This document shows positions 19,084-29,122 of a DNA stretch of 64,000 bases, piece after piece. Under the pieces are notes generated by a model that saw only the letters and a program-made list of their open reading frames with translations, was not told where the DNA came from and made no database searches. Made by a program: the position numbers and the translations under genes. Source of the stretch: Methylumidiphilus sp963753955 (GTDB lineage: Bacteria > Pseudomonadota > Gammaproteobacteria > Methylococcales > Methylococcaceae); the NCBI GenBank assembly GCA_963753955.1, contig CAVWEM010000015.1, forward strand, positions 1 to 64,000, given 5' to 3'. Every line of letters begins with the position of its first letter. Within the stretch, counting starts at the first letter, position 1.

Positions 19084-22000
19084 CTAAGCCGCCGTCTTTC
19101 CCAACAAATAATCCAGCCACAAAGAAGAAAGCTTCTCCTGCACCGAATTCTGCTTCAGCCTTGCCCGCAGATTCGGGAAATCCACTTGATCCAAAGGCTG
19201 ATCTTGATTGTTGCAGGAATAGACAAAGGTTTCCTTGCCGGTCTCCGGGTCGATGTGCTTGCACAGGCATTGGGCGCAGACACCTTTCATCATGCATTGC
19301 ATCGGCGAGTTGATCGAGCCTATCGCCTCGTGGTGCGGCTTCAGATAAGGCTGCAACACGCCGTGGCGGGCTTGCTTCACCGCGTCCATCATGCGGTCGG
19401 AGCCGATGACGATGAGATGCTCCACATCGTCCAGGTGGATCGGCGTCTCGCCCAGTTCACCCTTGGCATAGGCTAGGACGGATTCGACGATGTTGCCGAC
19501 GAAGGTCTTGTCCTGCGGGCGGGATGGCACGATGGGCGCGTTGCCTTCGCGCTTGTCCACCGACCAGATGATGAGGTCGGCGGCGGCTTCGATTTCCTCC
19601 ACTTTGAACAGGTCGCCGCTGTTGCGGTAACCGGCGAAATAAATCACTTGGTTGCCGGCGGCCCGCATGGCTTTGCCGATGGAGAACAGCACCGCGTTGC
19701 CCAGCCCGCCACCCAGCAGCATCACGGTCTGGCCCCTTGGAATGTCGGTGGGCGTGCCGGTGACGCCCATCACCACAATCGGATCGCCAGGGTTCCAGGT
19801 GGCGCACAAGCGCGAGGAACTGCCCATTTCCAGCGCGATTAGGGAGATAAGCCCGCGTTCCTTGTCCACCCATGCGCCGGTCAAAGCCAAGCCTTCGGTG
19901 GTCAGCGTGGTGCCATGCACCACCGGGGCCAAGGCCTCGAAATTCTGTACCCGGTAGAACTGGCCGGGGAGGAAGTGCTTGGCCGACATCGGGGCTTTGA
20001 CGATGACTTCGATGATGGTCGGGGTCAGGCGGCGGATCTCGACGATGCGGGCTAGCAGGGCGTCGTCCAGCTTGGCTTGGAACTCGGCCAGATCGGTGTC
20101 GCGCTCGGCCTGGATGGCGGGATCCAGGGCTGCCAGCTCTTGCTGGAACAGGCGGACGATATAGGGGTAGCCGTCTTTGGCGCTGGCCATGGCTTTCACC
20201 ACATTGCCGGCATACACCGGGTGGTTGTCGCCATAGAATGTGATGTAACGGCCGTTGCGCTGGTAGGAGGTGAACGGCGCGGGCTTGCCCAGCTTGGGGC
20301 CGGTCGCGTCGGCCATCGGCAGCAGCACAGGAGCGCCATCACCCCCAGCCGGCTTCGCCCCCCTCGCTACGCTCTCCCCAGGGGGAGAGGGGAGTATTCC
20401 CTCTCCCCCTGGGAGGGGGTTAGGGTTCCAATCCACTTCATGGCGCTGGTAAAACTTTTTGTCCATCACGAACGTGTCCGGGTGTTCGCTTTCGTAGATG
20501 GTGTTCGGCGAAGTCCCCGCCGCGACAAACAGGCTGCGCAAGGACACTTCCAGCTCGCCGGTTCTGCGCCAACGGCCTTCCTGCTCCTCCAATTGCTCAA
20601 AGCGGACGGCTTGCAGGTGGCCGTATTCGTCATCTATGGCTTCCAAGGGACTCATGCCTTCGGCCAGCCATATGCCCTCGTCCAAGGCTTCGGCGATTTC
20701 CTCGTGGTTCTGCCGGTAGGCCGGGGAGTCTTTGATGCCTTTGCGGTAGAACAAGGTGGCACCGCCCCATTGTTCCAGCAGCGGCACGAAATGCGGCTTT
20801 TCGCCTGCCGCCTCGGCACGGCGACGCTCGGCCTGGATGGTTTTGCCATGCGCCAGGAATTCGTCGAGGATGCCGATCTCCTCGGCGTCGTAGCGGGCGC
20901 GGACGGCTTCCTCGCCATACAAAGCGGTCAGCTTCTCGTAGCGATGGAGGATCTTTTCCACCTGCACCGGGTAATAGGCCAGAAGTTCCGTTGTGGTGTC
21001 GATGGCGGTCAAGCCGCCGCCGATGACGCCGGCCGGGAGGCGCACTTGCAGATTCGCTAGGCTGGACTCTTTCGCCGCGCCGGTCAGTTGCAAAGCCATC
21101 AGGAAGTCGGAAGCCTTGCGGATGCCACGGGTGAGGTTGTTCTTGATGTCGATGACCGTGGGCTTGCCGGCACCGGAAGCGATGGCGATATGGTCAAAGC
21201 CCAGATCCCAAGCTTCATTCACCGTCAAGGTGCCGCCGAAGCGCACCCCGCCGTAGCAACGGAAGGCTTTGCGGCGCAGCAAGTTTAGATAAATGACTTT
21301 AAGGAAATTCTTGTCCCAGCGTACGGTGATGCCGTATTCCGCCACACCGCCGAAGCCCAGCATAGCCCGCTTGCCCAAGTCTTCGTAAAGTTCGTTGAAA
21401 TCATGGATCGGCCTGGGCGGGGTGCCGCCGTTGCCGGTCAGTTCTTTCGGCAGGGGTTCGATCTTCAGGCCATCTATGCCCGCCACGCCAAAGCCTTCGT
21501 TGAGCAGGTAATGTGACAAGGTGTAGCCGGCCGGCCCCATGCCTACGACCAGCACATTTTTGCCGTTGTAGGGCAGGGCATGGGGGCGCTTGACGTTCAG
21601 CGGGTTCCAGCGGGTCAGCAGGCTGTAAATCTCGAAGCCCCAAGGCATGAACAGCACCGAGGTCAGCACATTAGTCTCGATCTGGGGGATGTTGACCGGC
21701 TCGGTCTTTTGGTAGATGCAGCCTTTCATGCATTCGTTGCAGATGCGGTGGCCAGTGCCTGGGCACATGGGGTTGTCAATCACCACCAAAGCCAATGCGC
21801 CAATATTGTCGCCCTGCCTTTTCAGCAGATGCATCTCGGAAATTTTCTCCTCCAAGGGGCAGCCGGTGATGTCCACACCCAGGGAATTGGCCTTGTAGCT
21901 GCCGTCCTTCTTGTTCCTCATGCCCTTAGAGCAGGAATCCGTATCGCGGTCGTGGCAGTAAATGCAATGGTCCACCTCGTACAAGACTTGGCGGTCGCCA

Positions 22001-22835
22001 AAGCGCCGGTCGGTGAGGGCGAAGCCATCACGGCGGCGTTGATGCTCGGGGTGGATGGCCCAGGCGTTGTAGCCATGGCGGGCCACGGTTTCGTGTTCGA
22101 CCAGATGGGTGAAATCCGTCCGTCCCGGAGTTTTGAAACTGACCCAATCGGCGACTTCGGCCTTCAGCCCGTCGATTTTCGTGGCGGCGAAGCTCCAGCG
22201 GGCGATGGTCTCGAACAAAGCCGCCGCCAGCCCGGCATCATCTTGGGCCAAAGCCTCGGCGAACAGCGCATTGCCAGCCAAGCGGCTGCGGATGGAGGCG
22301 GTGTCGGGTGCTTCGCTTTTCGTCAAGGCCAGCAAATCCACCGCCAGCCCGGCCACGGCGGATTCGCGGTCGCCGTCAAGTTGTGCGGCGGGAACCAAAG
22401 TCCGCAGCAAGGACTCGAGACGCTCACGGATGCCCTTGATGTCCCAGTCCTCCAGGTTTTGGCCTTTGTAGCGGGTGGCCAGCTTGCCGACGACCTCGGC
22501 CTTGTAAGCGAAGATGCCATCGAATTCGCCCCGGATGGCGTCCATTTGTCCGGTACGCGTAGCTTCCACATGGAACAAGCGGCGACGAACCCGCCCACCA
22601 AGGGAGCCATTTTCACCAGCAAATCGGAAATGCGTTCAGGGGCGATGCCTTCGCCGCTACAATTGCGATAGGTTTGGAACGCCTCGAACAAATCGGGGTC
22701 TTGCTCTTGCGCATGGCGGTCGAAAGCCAGTGTCAAATCGCGCAGCCGACTGGGTTCATAGAGGTCGGCGTAGGTGAAGCCCGCAATTCCCAGTTCCGCC
22801 AAGGCACCGTCGTATTTTTCAAGATGGACGTTCAT
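19084..22835 (-). pseudogene. Large iron-sulfur flavoprotein oxidoreductase, frameshifted near N-terminus
   Basis: The restored protein is about 1,250 residues. Order: an N-terminal helical region; cysteine motifs HCIYCHDRDTDSC and ICNECMKGCIYQ followed by PVNIPQIET, as in the glutamate-synthase small-subunit/DPYD type [4Fe-4S] domain; a FAD or NAD(P) site VLVVGMGPAGYTLSHYLL and a second site AGVIGGGLTAID; then a ferredoxin reductase-like unit (GQFYRVQNFE, MLLGGGLGNAVLFSIGKAM) ending in a PyrK-like [2Fe-2S] motif GVCAQCLCK. It is presumably a soluble NAD(P)H-linked electron-transfer enzyme; the substrate is unknown. The start ATG at 22835 has AGGAG upstream, but the frame breaks near 22565-22575 after GGFVAA and resumes as FHVEATRTGQMD; one missing base explains it. 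A repeat is inserted in frame at about 20330-20430. Confidence 0.8.
20330..20430. repeat. In-frame interspersed repeat inside the large flavoprotein gene
   Basis: The G-rich and C-rich palindrome (CTCTCCCCAGGGGGAGAGG and CTCTCCCCCTGGGAGGGGG) belongs to the same family as those at 12220, 15341 and 42684. On the coding strand it reads NPNPLPGGEGILPSPPGE then SVARGAKPAGGDGA. It lies between the second FAD/NAD half and the ferredoxin-reductase half, probably in a flexible linker. Confidence 0.85.
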
Positions 22836-22980
22836 CAATCCGTATCTCCTGTCATGTCGTGAGATCTTCCGCCGATTGTGGCGGTAAAATGTTGCAAGTT
22901 TAGCGGTCTTGGGGCCGGTAAGCGAGACCGTGATCCCGCACGTTCATCCATGGCCCCAAGTTTTGTTAAAGTAAGCGGAC

Positions 22981-24621
22981 ATGCCCCACCACCAACCGCA
23001 GGAGACTATCCCGCCAATGCCAGCCACCGCCTATCCGTTTTACCCGCCGCTGTTGCGCAACGAAGCCAAGTCTCCGCCTGCCATTCCTTCGGCATCCCCG
23101 TCCGAGGCCGGAGCAGGCGTCATCGACGAGGCGACTTTCCGCGCCATCGAGGTGGACAAGCTGTTCGAGGCCGTCGACCATGCCGACACCCGTATCGGAC
23201 GGGCGCTGCTGTATCGCTCCTTGGCGCAGCCTTTGGCGGATCGCTCAAGCATCACGGCCAAACAAGCGGCGGTGCGGGAAATCGAAGCTGACCCTGGCTT
23301 GCGCGGACGGCTGGAAAAATTGCTGGGCAGTGCCAAAAAACGCGAAGGGGATTTTTACGATCTGCTGTTTGCCACGTTTTTGGGGGCCATCGGCGGCCCG
23401 GCGCATCCGCTTGAGGTCGGGGGCTTCGGTTATGAATCCTATCTTGCAGGGACGCGCTTCATCCTGCAACTGGTTGCCGAGGCCAAAGCCTTGCCCGATC
23501 CGAAAAGCCCTTATCTGCTGGCCTTAGTGGAAACCTTGCGCGGATTTGCGAATTCGCGGGCTTTTGCGTTGATGCAGGGGCCAGTTTACCGCAGCGAGAA
23601 GGACATTCTGACGAAAGCGGAAAAAAGGTGGTACATACCCGCCGTCAAATTCCGTCCTTCCTTGTTCAAGCCGGGGCTGCTCGCAACCGGTGTGTTGCTC
23701 GTCGTGCTGGCCTTGCAATTCGTGCCGCTGTTGCTGGAAATGACCGCCTCCATCTCGCCGGTGTTATGGCTGTTCCTGCTGCCCTTGGGGCTGGTCTACA
23801 TCCCCATCGTCGGCGGCTTCGACCGCGACGCCTACATTTACCCCCTGCGGGAAATTTTCAAGCGCTCGCCGGACGTGCAAGGGACGCTGGACGCTTTGGG
23901 CGGCATTGACGAACTGCTTGCCTTCATCCGTTTCAAAGAAGCCTTCGGCCATCCGTCCGTTTTAGCGGACATGGTGGGGACGGAACGGCATGTTTTGGAT
24001 TTGCAGGATGTGCGCAATCCCATCCTCGCCAAGGGCAACCCCGCCTATGTAGGTAACGGCTTAAGCTTGGATCAAGAGCGGCTGGTCTTCGTGACCGGCC
24101 CCAACAGTGGCGGCAAGACGGCTTTCTGCAAGACCCTGGCGCAGACCCAGTTGCTGGCGCAGATCGGCTGTTATGTTCCCGCGCAAGCCGCCAAACTAGC
24201 CGTGGCCGACCGGATATTTTACCAGACCCCGGAAACCAGCCATCTCGCCGACGGTGAAGGCCGCTTTGGCACCGAACTCAAGCGCACCAAGGAAGTGTTC
24301 ATGGCCTCCTCGCCGCGTAGCCTGGTCATCATGGACGAGCTGTCCGAAGGCACTACCCACGAGGAGAAGATCGAGATTTCCACCGACATCCTCAATGGCT
24401 TCCGCCAGAAAGGCGCGGCTACCTTGCTCATCACCCACAACCACGAACTGGTTGCACATTTCCAGGAGAAGGGCATCGGCCTAGCCCGGCAGGTGGAGTT
24501 CAAAAACGACAACCCCACTTACCGGTTAGTGGAAGGCATCTCCCGTGTCAGCCACGCCGATCGGGTGGCGAAGAAGATCGGCTTTGCCAAGGAAGACATA
24601 GAGCGGATGTTGAAAGGATGA
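22981..24621 (+). CDS. MutS-family ATPase with two membrane segments
   Basis: The C-terminal half is a MutS-type ABC ATPase: Walker A GPNSGGKTAFCKTL near residue 372, Walker B SLVIMDELSEGT near 446, and LLITHNHELV as the following switch histidine segment. The N-terminal half resembles the MutS lever/core helices but lacks mismatch-recognition and connector domains. At about 231-252 and 257-278 are two strongly hydrophobic helices, so the protein is probably membrane-bound. That argues against a role in mismatch repair. The length is 546 residues. The ATG at 22981 is used; an ATG at 23017 with AGGAG upstream is also possible. The next gene overlaps the stop by 4 nt. Confidence 0.83.
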   Translation: MPHHQPQETIPPMPATAYPFYPPLLRNEAKSPPAIPSASPSEAGAGVIDEATFRAIEVDKLFEAVDHADTRIGRALLYRSLAQPLADRSSITAKQAAVREIEADPGLRGRLEKLLGSAKKREGDFYDLLFATFLGAIGGPAHPLEVGGFGYESYLAGTRFILQLVAEAKALPDPKSPYLLALVETLRGFANSRAFALMQGPVYRSEKDILTKAEKRWYIPAVKFRPSLFKPGLLATGVLLVVLALQFVPLLLEMTASISPVLWLFLLPLGLVYIPIVGGFDRDAYIYPLREIFKRSPDVQGTLDALGGIDELLAFIRFKEAFGHPSVLADMVGTERHVLDLQDVRNPILAKGNPAYVGNGLSLDQERLVFVTGPNSGGKTAFCKTLAQTQLLAQIGCYVPAQAAKLAVADRIFYQTPETSHLADGEGRFGTELKRTKEVFMASSPRSLVIMDELSEGTTHEEKIEISTDILNGFRQKGAATLLITHNHELVAHFQEKGIGLARQVEFKNDNPTYRLVEGISRVSHADRVAKKIGFAKEDIERMLKG

Positions 24622-25424
24622 AGATCATTCGTTACATCGATTCGCAGGGTAATATTGGCCATGCCGCGCAACAGCCAGACGGCACCGCGCTGGCGATTGA
24701 AGGCAATCTTTTTGGCGAGTATCGTGTGACGGATCGCCAGATCCTTGTCGCCAGGCTGCTCGCCCCAATCCAACCGCTGGCGATAGTGTGCATCGGCTTG
24801 AATTACACGTTCCATGCGGAGGAGACGAAGGCGGCGATTCCACAGCATCCGGTGGTGTTCATGAAACTGCCGAATGTCATCCAGCATCCGGGCGAGCCGA
24901 TCTTGCTGCCGACGCATTTGAAGAGCGACAAGGTTGACTATGAGTGCGAACTGGCGGTGGTGATTGGCAAGACCGCCAAGAATGTGGGCCGGGAGGATGC
25001 CCTCGCCTATGTGCTGGGCTACACCTGCGCGAATGATGTGAGTGCCCGCGATTGGCAGAAGCACGGCGGCGGTGGCCAGTGGTGCCGGGGCAAGACTTTC
25101 GACACGTTCTGTCCGCTCGGTCCGGTGCTGGTGACCGCCGACGAGATCCCCAATCCGAACGCGCTGGGCATCAAGACCGTATTGAACGGCCAAACCATGC
25201 AGGATTGGAACACCAATGACATGATTTTCGACGTGCCGACGCTGATCGCGTTCTTGAGCGGCAGCACGACGCTGCTGCCGGGTACCGTGATTCTGACCGG
25301 CACGCCCCATGGCGTCGGCATGGCCCGCAATCCGCCGGTTTGGCTTACGTCTGGCGACACGGTGAGCGTGGAGATCGAAAAAATCGGCAGACTGACCAAT
25401 CCGGTCAGGGATGAGGGGCATTGA
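24618..25424 (+). CDS. Fumarylacetoacetate hydrolase family protein
   Basis: The 268-residue protein has the FAH C-terminal fold. The metal-binding pattern is KSDKVDYECELAVVIGK (Glu-x-Glu) with a later Asp in GYTCANDVSARDWQ. The segments GKTFDTFCPLGPVL and TGTPHGVG are also conserved. Relatives act as fumarylpyruvate or acylpyruvate hydrolases, or oxaloacetate tautomerase/decarboxylase; the substrate cannot be told from sequence. Its ATG overlaps the stop of the MutS-like gene (ATGA), so they are translated together, an odd pairing. Confidence 0.92.
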   Translation: MKIIRYIDSQGNIGHAAQQPDGTALAIEGNLFGEYRVTDRQILVARLLAPIQPLAIVCIGLNYTFHAEETKAAIPQHPVVFMKLPNVIQHPGEPILLPTHLKSDKVDYECELAVVIGKTAKNVGREDALAYVLGYTCANDVSARDWQKHGGGGQWCRGKTFDTFCPLGPVLVTADEIPNPNALGIKTVLNGQTMQDWNTNDMIFDVPTLIAFLSGSTTLLPGTVILTGTPHGVGMARNPPVWLTSGDTVSVEIEKIGRLTNPVRDEGH

Positions 25425-25483
25425 CAGGTGACGCTGCAGAAACTCAACGCGCCCTTTCCATGAACAGAAGGGAACATGAAAGG

Positions 25484-25500
25484 CTTGCATTCCATGCAAG
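25484..25500. promoter_or_regulatory. Palindrome in front of prc, possible operator
   Basis: CTTGCAT-TCC-ATGCAAG is a perfect 7-bp inverted repeat with a 3-nt centre, 25 nt before the prc start. It could be a regulator site or a leader hairpin. No regulator is suggested by the context. Confidence 0.35.
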
Positions 25501-25524
25501 GCTGATAACATTCGGAGATTATTG

Positions 25525-27684
25525 ATGTGCAGGAAATTAATGTGGTTGCTGCTCGCCTTCGCGGCAGCCGTCCAGGCCAATGCGCCAGATGTCGCGCTAC
25601 AGCCATTCCCGTCCTTGAGTCCATCGCAGCAGCAGGCTGCGGCGGCACACTTGACGGCTAGGATCATCGGGGAACATCACTACAAGCCGGTCGCCCTTGA
25701 CGATGCCTTGTCGGAGAAAATATTCGACAGCTACCTGAAAGCGCTCGATCCTGAGAAGATGTTTTTTGTCCAGGCCGACATCGACCAATGGAAAGAAACC
25801 CGTACCAAGCTCGACGACGCCGTGCTGACGGAGAACCTGGATCTCCCTTTCGCGATCTTCAATCTCTATGCCAAACGGTCGGTCGAGCGCTTCACCTATG
25901 CCCGCAGTCTGCTCAAGACGGGCTTCGATTTCAAGCAAAATGAAAGCTACCCCTACCTTCGCGAAAAGGAGCCTTGGGCGAAGTCAGAGGACGAAATCCG
26001 GGAATTGTGGCGCAAGCGGGTCAAAAATGACTGGCTACAAATCAAGCTGGCTGGCAAGGGCGACAAAGACGACAAAAAAATCGCCGAAACCCTGGACAAG
26101 CGCTACGAGAACTCTCTGAAACGGATGGCTAGGCTAAAAAGTGAGGATGCCTTTCAGGTTTTCATGAATGCCTATACCATGTCGGTTGATCCTCACACCA
26201 ACTACATGATCCCCAAGACATCGGAGAATTTCGACATCTCCATGCGGCTTTCCCTGTTCGGCATCGGTGCGGTGCTTGAAGACAAAGACGACTACACCAC
26301 GATCAAGGAACTCGTACCCGGCAGTCCTGCCGCACTGTCCGGAAAGCTGAGGCCGGGGGATCGCATCGTTGGCGTGGCGCAGGGCGACAAGGATGCCATG
26401 ACCGACGTGGTGGGCTGGCGTCTGGACGACACTGTGGCCCTCATTCGCGGGCCGATGGACACCCGTGTCATCCTCGACATCATCCCCGCCGACGCCAGCC
26501 CGGACGCCGCTCACCAGCAGGTTGCGCTGGTCCGCAAAAAAATCAGCCTGGAAGACCAGGCCGCCAAAAAATCGATTCTTACCCTCAATGGCGACAACAG
26601 TGTGCCGCGCCGCATCGGCGTGATTGCCCTGCCCACTTTTTATGAGGATTTTGAGGCCCGGCGCAAAGGTGAGTTGGATTACAAGAGCGCCACACGGGAT
26701 GTGCAGCGCTTGCTAGTCGAATTGAAAGCTAAAAAGGTCGATGGCGTGTTGGTAGACCTGCGCAACAACGGGGGGGGGTCGTTGACCGAGGCGGTTGATC
26801 TGACCGGCCTGTTTGTCGGCGCAGGGCCTGTCGTGCAGCAGCGCGATGCCGAGGGGGATATCACCGTGGCGAAGGGCAATGCGCCTGGTGTGGCTTGGGA
26901 TGGCCCGCTCGGTGTCCTGATCAATCGCGGATCGGCCTCTGCGTCGGAAATCTTTGCCGCCGCCATCCAGGACTACCATCGTGGACTGGTGATTGGCGAA
27001 ACGAGTTTCGGCAAAGGCACCGTGCAAACGGTGGCCAACCTGGACCAGCTTGCCCACAGCCAAACCCCTCAACTCGGCGAGTTAAAGCTGACCATTGCCC
27101 AGTTCTTCCGCATCAACGGAGGCACGACGCAACTGCGGGGCGTGACGCCGGACTTCAGCTTGGCCGCGACCTCGGATGCCGAGCATTTTGGCGAGTCCAG
27201 TTATGACAACGCGCTGCCCTGGATGCAAATCAAGGCTGCCGATTATCACACGGCCGCAGATAGGCATGACATCTTGCCGATGCTGCAACAGCGCCATGAC
27301 CTGCGTGTTGCCAAAGACAAGGACTATCAGCATCTGCTTGAAGATCTCGGCGAGTTCAACCTACGGCGCAATAAAACCACAATTTCCCTCAATGAGGCTG
27401 AGCGGCGAAAGGAAAAGGACGACCTGGAAGCGAAGTTGAAATCGCGCCAAAAAGAAGACGGTGCCGCTCCCGAGGTGGAAAAAACCTCTTCCCATACCGT
27501 TGCGAATCCTTTGGTCGAAGCCAACGAGGATGTGGATCAAGATAGCGACGAAGCGCAAAAAAAACAGGAGAAAAAATCCAAGGATGCCTTGCTGTACGAG
27601 GCGGCCTATGCGCTGGGCGACCAAGTGGATCTTCTGAATACGCATCGTCGGACAGCGAAGCGCGTTCATGCGTTTCCTAGATAG
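25525..27684 (+). CDS. prc: Carboxy-terminal processing protease Prc (Tsp)
   Basis: Prc is a periplasmic serine protease that cuts lipoproteins, penicillin-binding proteins and tagged proteins from the C-terminus. A signal peptide covers about residues 1-19. A PDZ domain is near residues 250-330 (ELVPGSPAALSGKLRPGDRI). The catalytic core has VDGVLVDLRNNGGGSL, the nucleophile serine in RGSASASEIFA near residue 470, and the lysine in TSFGKGTVQT near 495. A charged C-terminal region follows, typical of the Tsp type. The ATG at 25525 has CGGAG at 8-nt spacing. The length of 719 residues is normal. It stands alone, with a palindrome before it. Confidence 0.95.
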   Translation: MCRKLMWLLLAFAAAVQANAPDVALQPFPSLSPSQQQAAAAHLTARIIGEHHYKPVALDDALSEKIFDSYLKALDPEKMFFVQADIDQWKETRTKLDDAVLTENLDLPFAIFNLYAKRSVERFTYARSLLKTGFDFKQNESYPYLREKEPWAKSEDEIRELWRKRVKNDWLQIKLAGKGDKDDKKIAETLDKRYENSLKRMARLKSEDAFQVFMNAYTMSVDPHTNYMIPKTSENFDISMRLSLFGIGAVLEDKDDYTTIKELVPGSPAALSGKLRPGDRIVGVAQGDKDAMTDVVGWRLDDTVALIRGPMDTRVILDIIPADASPDAAHQQVALVRKKISLEDQAAKKSILTLNGDNSVPRRIGVIALPTFYEDFEARRKGELDYKSATRDVQRLLVELKAKKVDGVLVDLRNNGGGSLTEAVDLTGLFVGAGPVVQQRDAEGDITVAKGNAPGVAWDGPLGVLINRGSASASEIFAAAIQDYHRGLVIGETSFGKGTVQTVANLDQLAHSQTPQLGELKLTIAQFFRINGGTTQLRGVTPDFSLAATSDAEHFGESSYDNALPWMQIKAADYHTAADRHDILPMLQQRHDLRVAKDKDYQHLLEDLGEFNLRRNKTTISLNEAERRKEKDDLEAKLKSRQKEDGAAPEVEKTSSHTVANPLVEANEDVDQDSDEAQKKQEKKSKDALLYEAAYALGDQVDLLNTHRRTAKRVHAFPR

Positions 27685-27748
27685 GTTTTTCTATCCTCCG
27701 TCCGCACGGCCACGGGCATATGGCCGTCACGGATCAACAGCGGATTCA

Positions 27749-28462
27749 TCACAGGCTAAACCGCCGCATCAATTCCGCCCCGTGCGACTTCAGCCAATGG
27801 CGTTCTTGCGCGTAGCCAGGCAAATGCTTGGCGACCAGAGACCAGAAAGCCGGAGAGTGGTTACGCTCAAGGATGTGGCAAAGCTCATGGACGACCACAT
27901 ATTCCAGCACCGATTCGGGGGCGAGGGCCAGCAACCAGTTGATGTTGATGTCATTGCGCGGGCCGCAACTGCCCCAACGGGTTTTCATGGCTTTGACGCG
28001 GATGTCGCGAGGAAGCAGCCCGAGGCGAGGGGTGTGGCGTCCGGCCAGCAGGGCGACTTGGGTGCGCAGCCAAGGCCGCACCCAAGCCTGGAAGGCCCGC
28101 AAGGCCAATTCGTCGCGGGTTTGGCCCAAGCCTTCCGGCAGGCTGATACGCACGGCTTCGTCCACGGTGACGCGGAGATTGAGTCCCGCTGCCTCGCGGA
28201 TCAGTAGCGGCAATTCTTTGCCGCGCCAAGGCAGGGTGGCGTTGGATGCGAAACCCGCCACGGCGGGAAGGCATCCGGCCTTGGCTTCCAACTCTTGCAG
28301 CTTGGCCTCGGCCCAGGCCCGATGCCGGTTTAGGAAGGCCAGCGCCTGGGCTTCGGCGGCACCGGAAGGAACCACCAGTTCAATCAGCCCTGGCTTGACC
28401 GCAAGACGCAGGCGTTTGGCCTTGCTGCTACGGCGGATGTGGATGGGAGGCGCAGCTTGCAT
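27749..28462 (-). CDS. YgjP-like zinc metallopeptidase (DUF45)
   Basis: The zinc-binding signature HELCHILERNHSPAFW is near residue 190, with TRWGSCGPRNDININW before it; both define the YgjP/M48-like family. The N-terminus IRRSSKAKRLRLAVKPG is also typical. It is 237 residues, cytoplasmic, with unknown substrate. It starts 4 nt after the greB-type gene and is probably cotranscribed with it. Confidence 0.92.
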   Translation of the reverse strand: MQAAPPIHIRRSSKAKRLRLAVKPGLIELVVPSGAAEAQALAFLNRHRAWAEAKLQELEAKAGCLPAVAGFASNATLPWRGKELPLLIREAAGLNLRVTVDEAVRISLPEGLGQTRDELALRAFQAWVRPWLRTQVALLAGRHTPRLGLLPRDIRVKAMKTRWGSCGPRNDININWLLALAPESVLEYVVVHELCHILERNHSPAFWSLVAKHLPGYAQERHWLKSHGAELMRRFSL

Positions 28463-28465
28463 TGG

Positions 28466-28978
28466 CTAGGGGGCTTCAGCCGTTCCCTTGCGGATGGACG
28501 TTATCGTCAGTTCCTTGTCGCCCGCAGGCCGCCGCCAAGTCACCACGTCGTCCACTTGGGCGTCCAGCAGAGCCCGGGCCAGCGGTGAGATCCAACTGAT
28601 CTTGCCCGCCGCCGCGTCAGCCTCGTCTTCGCCAACAATGGCGAAGCGCAAGCTGTTGCCGTCGGGCTCCAGCACCTCCACCGTCGAGCCGAAATGCACA
28701 TGGTCGTCTGCCCCGGTGGAAGGCTCGACCAGCACGGCGGTCCTCGCCCGCTCGTCGAAGTAGCGCAAGTCCCGTTCGACGGATTTTAGGCGTTGCTTGT
28801 CCGCCATGTCCTCGCTGTTGGCCAGGCTGTTGCGTAGGGACTGCAACGCCTTTACCTGCTCGCGCAGGAAGCGCAGTCCGGCGGGGGTGACGTAGTTAGC
28901 GTGCGGGCTGACAGGCCGCTCGGGCAAGTCTTCGGCGACATCGTCGCCGTCGGCTTCTTTGACGAAGGCGCGGCTCAT
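28466..28978 (-). CDS. greB: GreA/GreB-type transcription elongation factor
   Basis: The 170-residue protein has the Gre plan: an N-terminal coiled coil (YVTPAGLRFLREQVKAL to RYFDERARTAVLVEP) and a C-terminal FKBP-like domain (VHFGSTVEVLEPDGNSLRFAIVGEDEAD, ISWISPLARALL). Gre factors enter the RNA polymerase secondary channel and stimulate transcript cleavage. The N-terminal extension MSRAFVKEADGDD marks the GreB-like group with a shortened coiled coil, so cleavage activity is likely but not certain. The start at 28978 fits the conserved N-terminus. It is divergent from slt. Confidence 0.88.
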   Translation of the reverse strand: MSRAFVKEADGDDVAEDLPERPVSPHANYVTPAGLRFLREQVKALQSLRNSLANSEDMADKQRLKSVERDLRYFDERARTAVLVEPSTGADDHVHFGSTVEVLEPDGNSLRFAIVGEDEADAAAGKISWISPLARALLDAQVDDVVTWRRPAGDKELTITSIRKGTAEAP

Positions 28979-29087
28979 AAGGGGGTTTCCAAATTCAAGA
29001 TGTTTTCTCCAATGATTGCGCCGCGCCCCGGTCGGCGGGAGGGAAGGGCGAGCCATTCTATCCAATCGGTGTTGGCGGGCAAGAGGC

Positions 29088-29117
29088 TTGGGGAGTAGGC
29101 TGTAGGGAAAGTATACT
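29088..29117 (+). promoter_or_regulatory. Probable promoter of slt
   Basis: A good -10 box TATACT lies at 29112-29117, with TTGGGG at 29088-29093 (spacer 18 bp). The predicted start of transcription falls at the first unit of the 7-bp repeat, so the leader RNA would be nearly pure repeat. Confidence 0.5.
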
Positions 29118-29122
29118 CTCCC

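Noticed and set aside
20077..22671. Two long open frames opposite the large flavoprotein gene
   Set aside because: Their sequence has no family features, and the minus strand carries clear cofactor motifs throughout.
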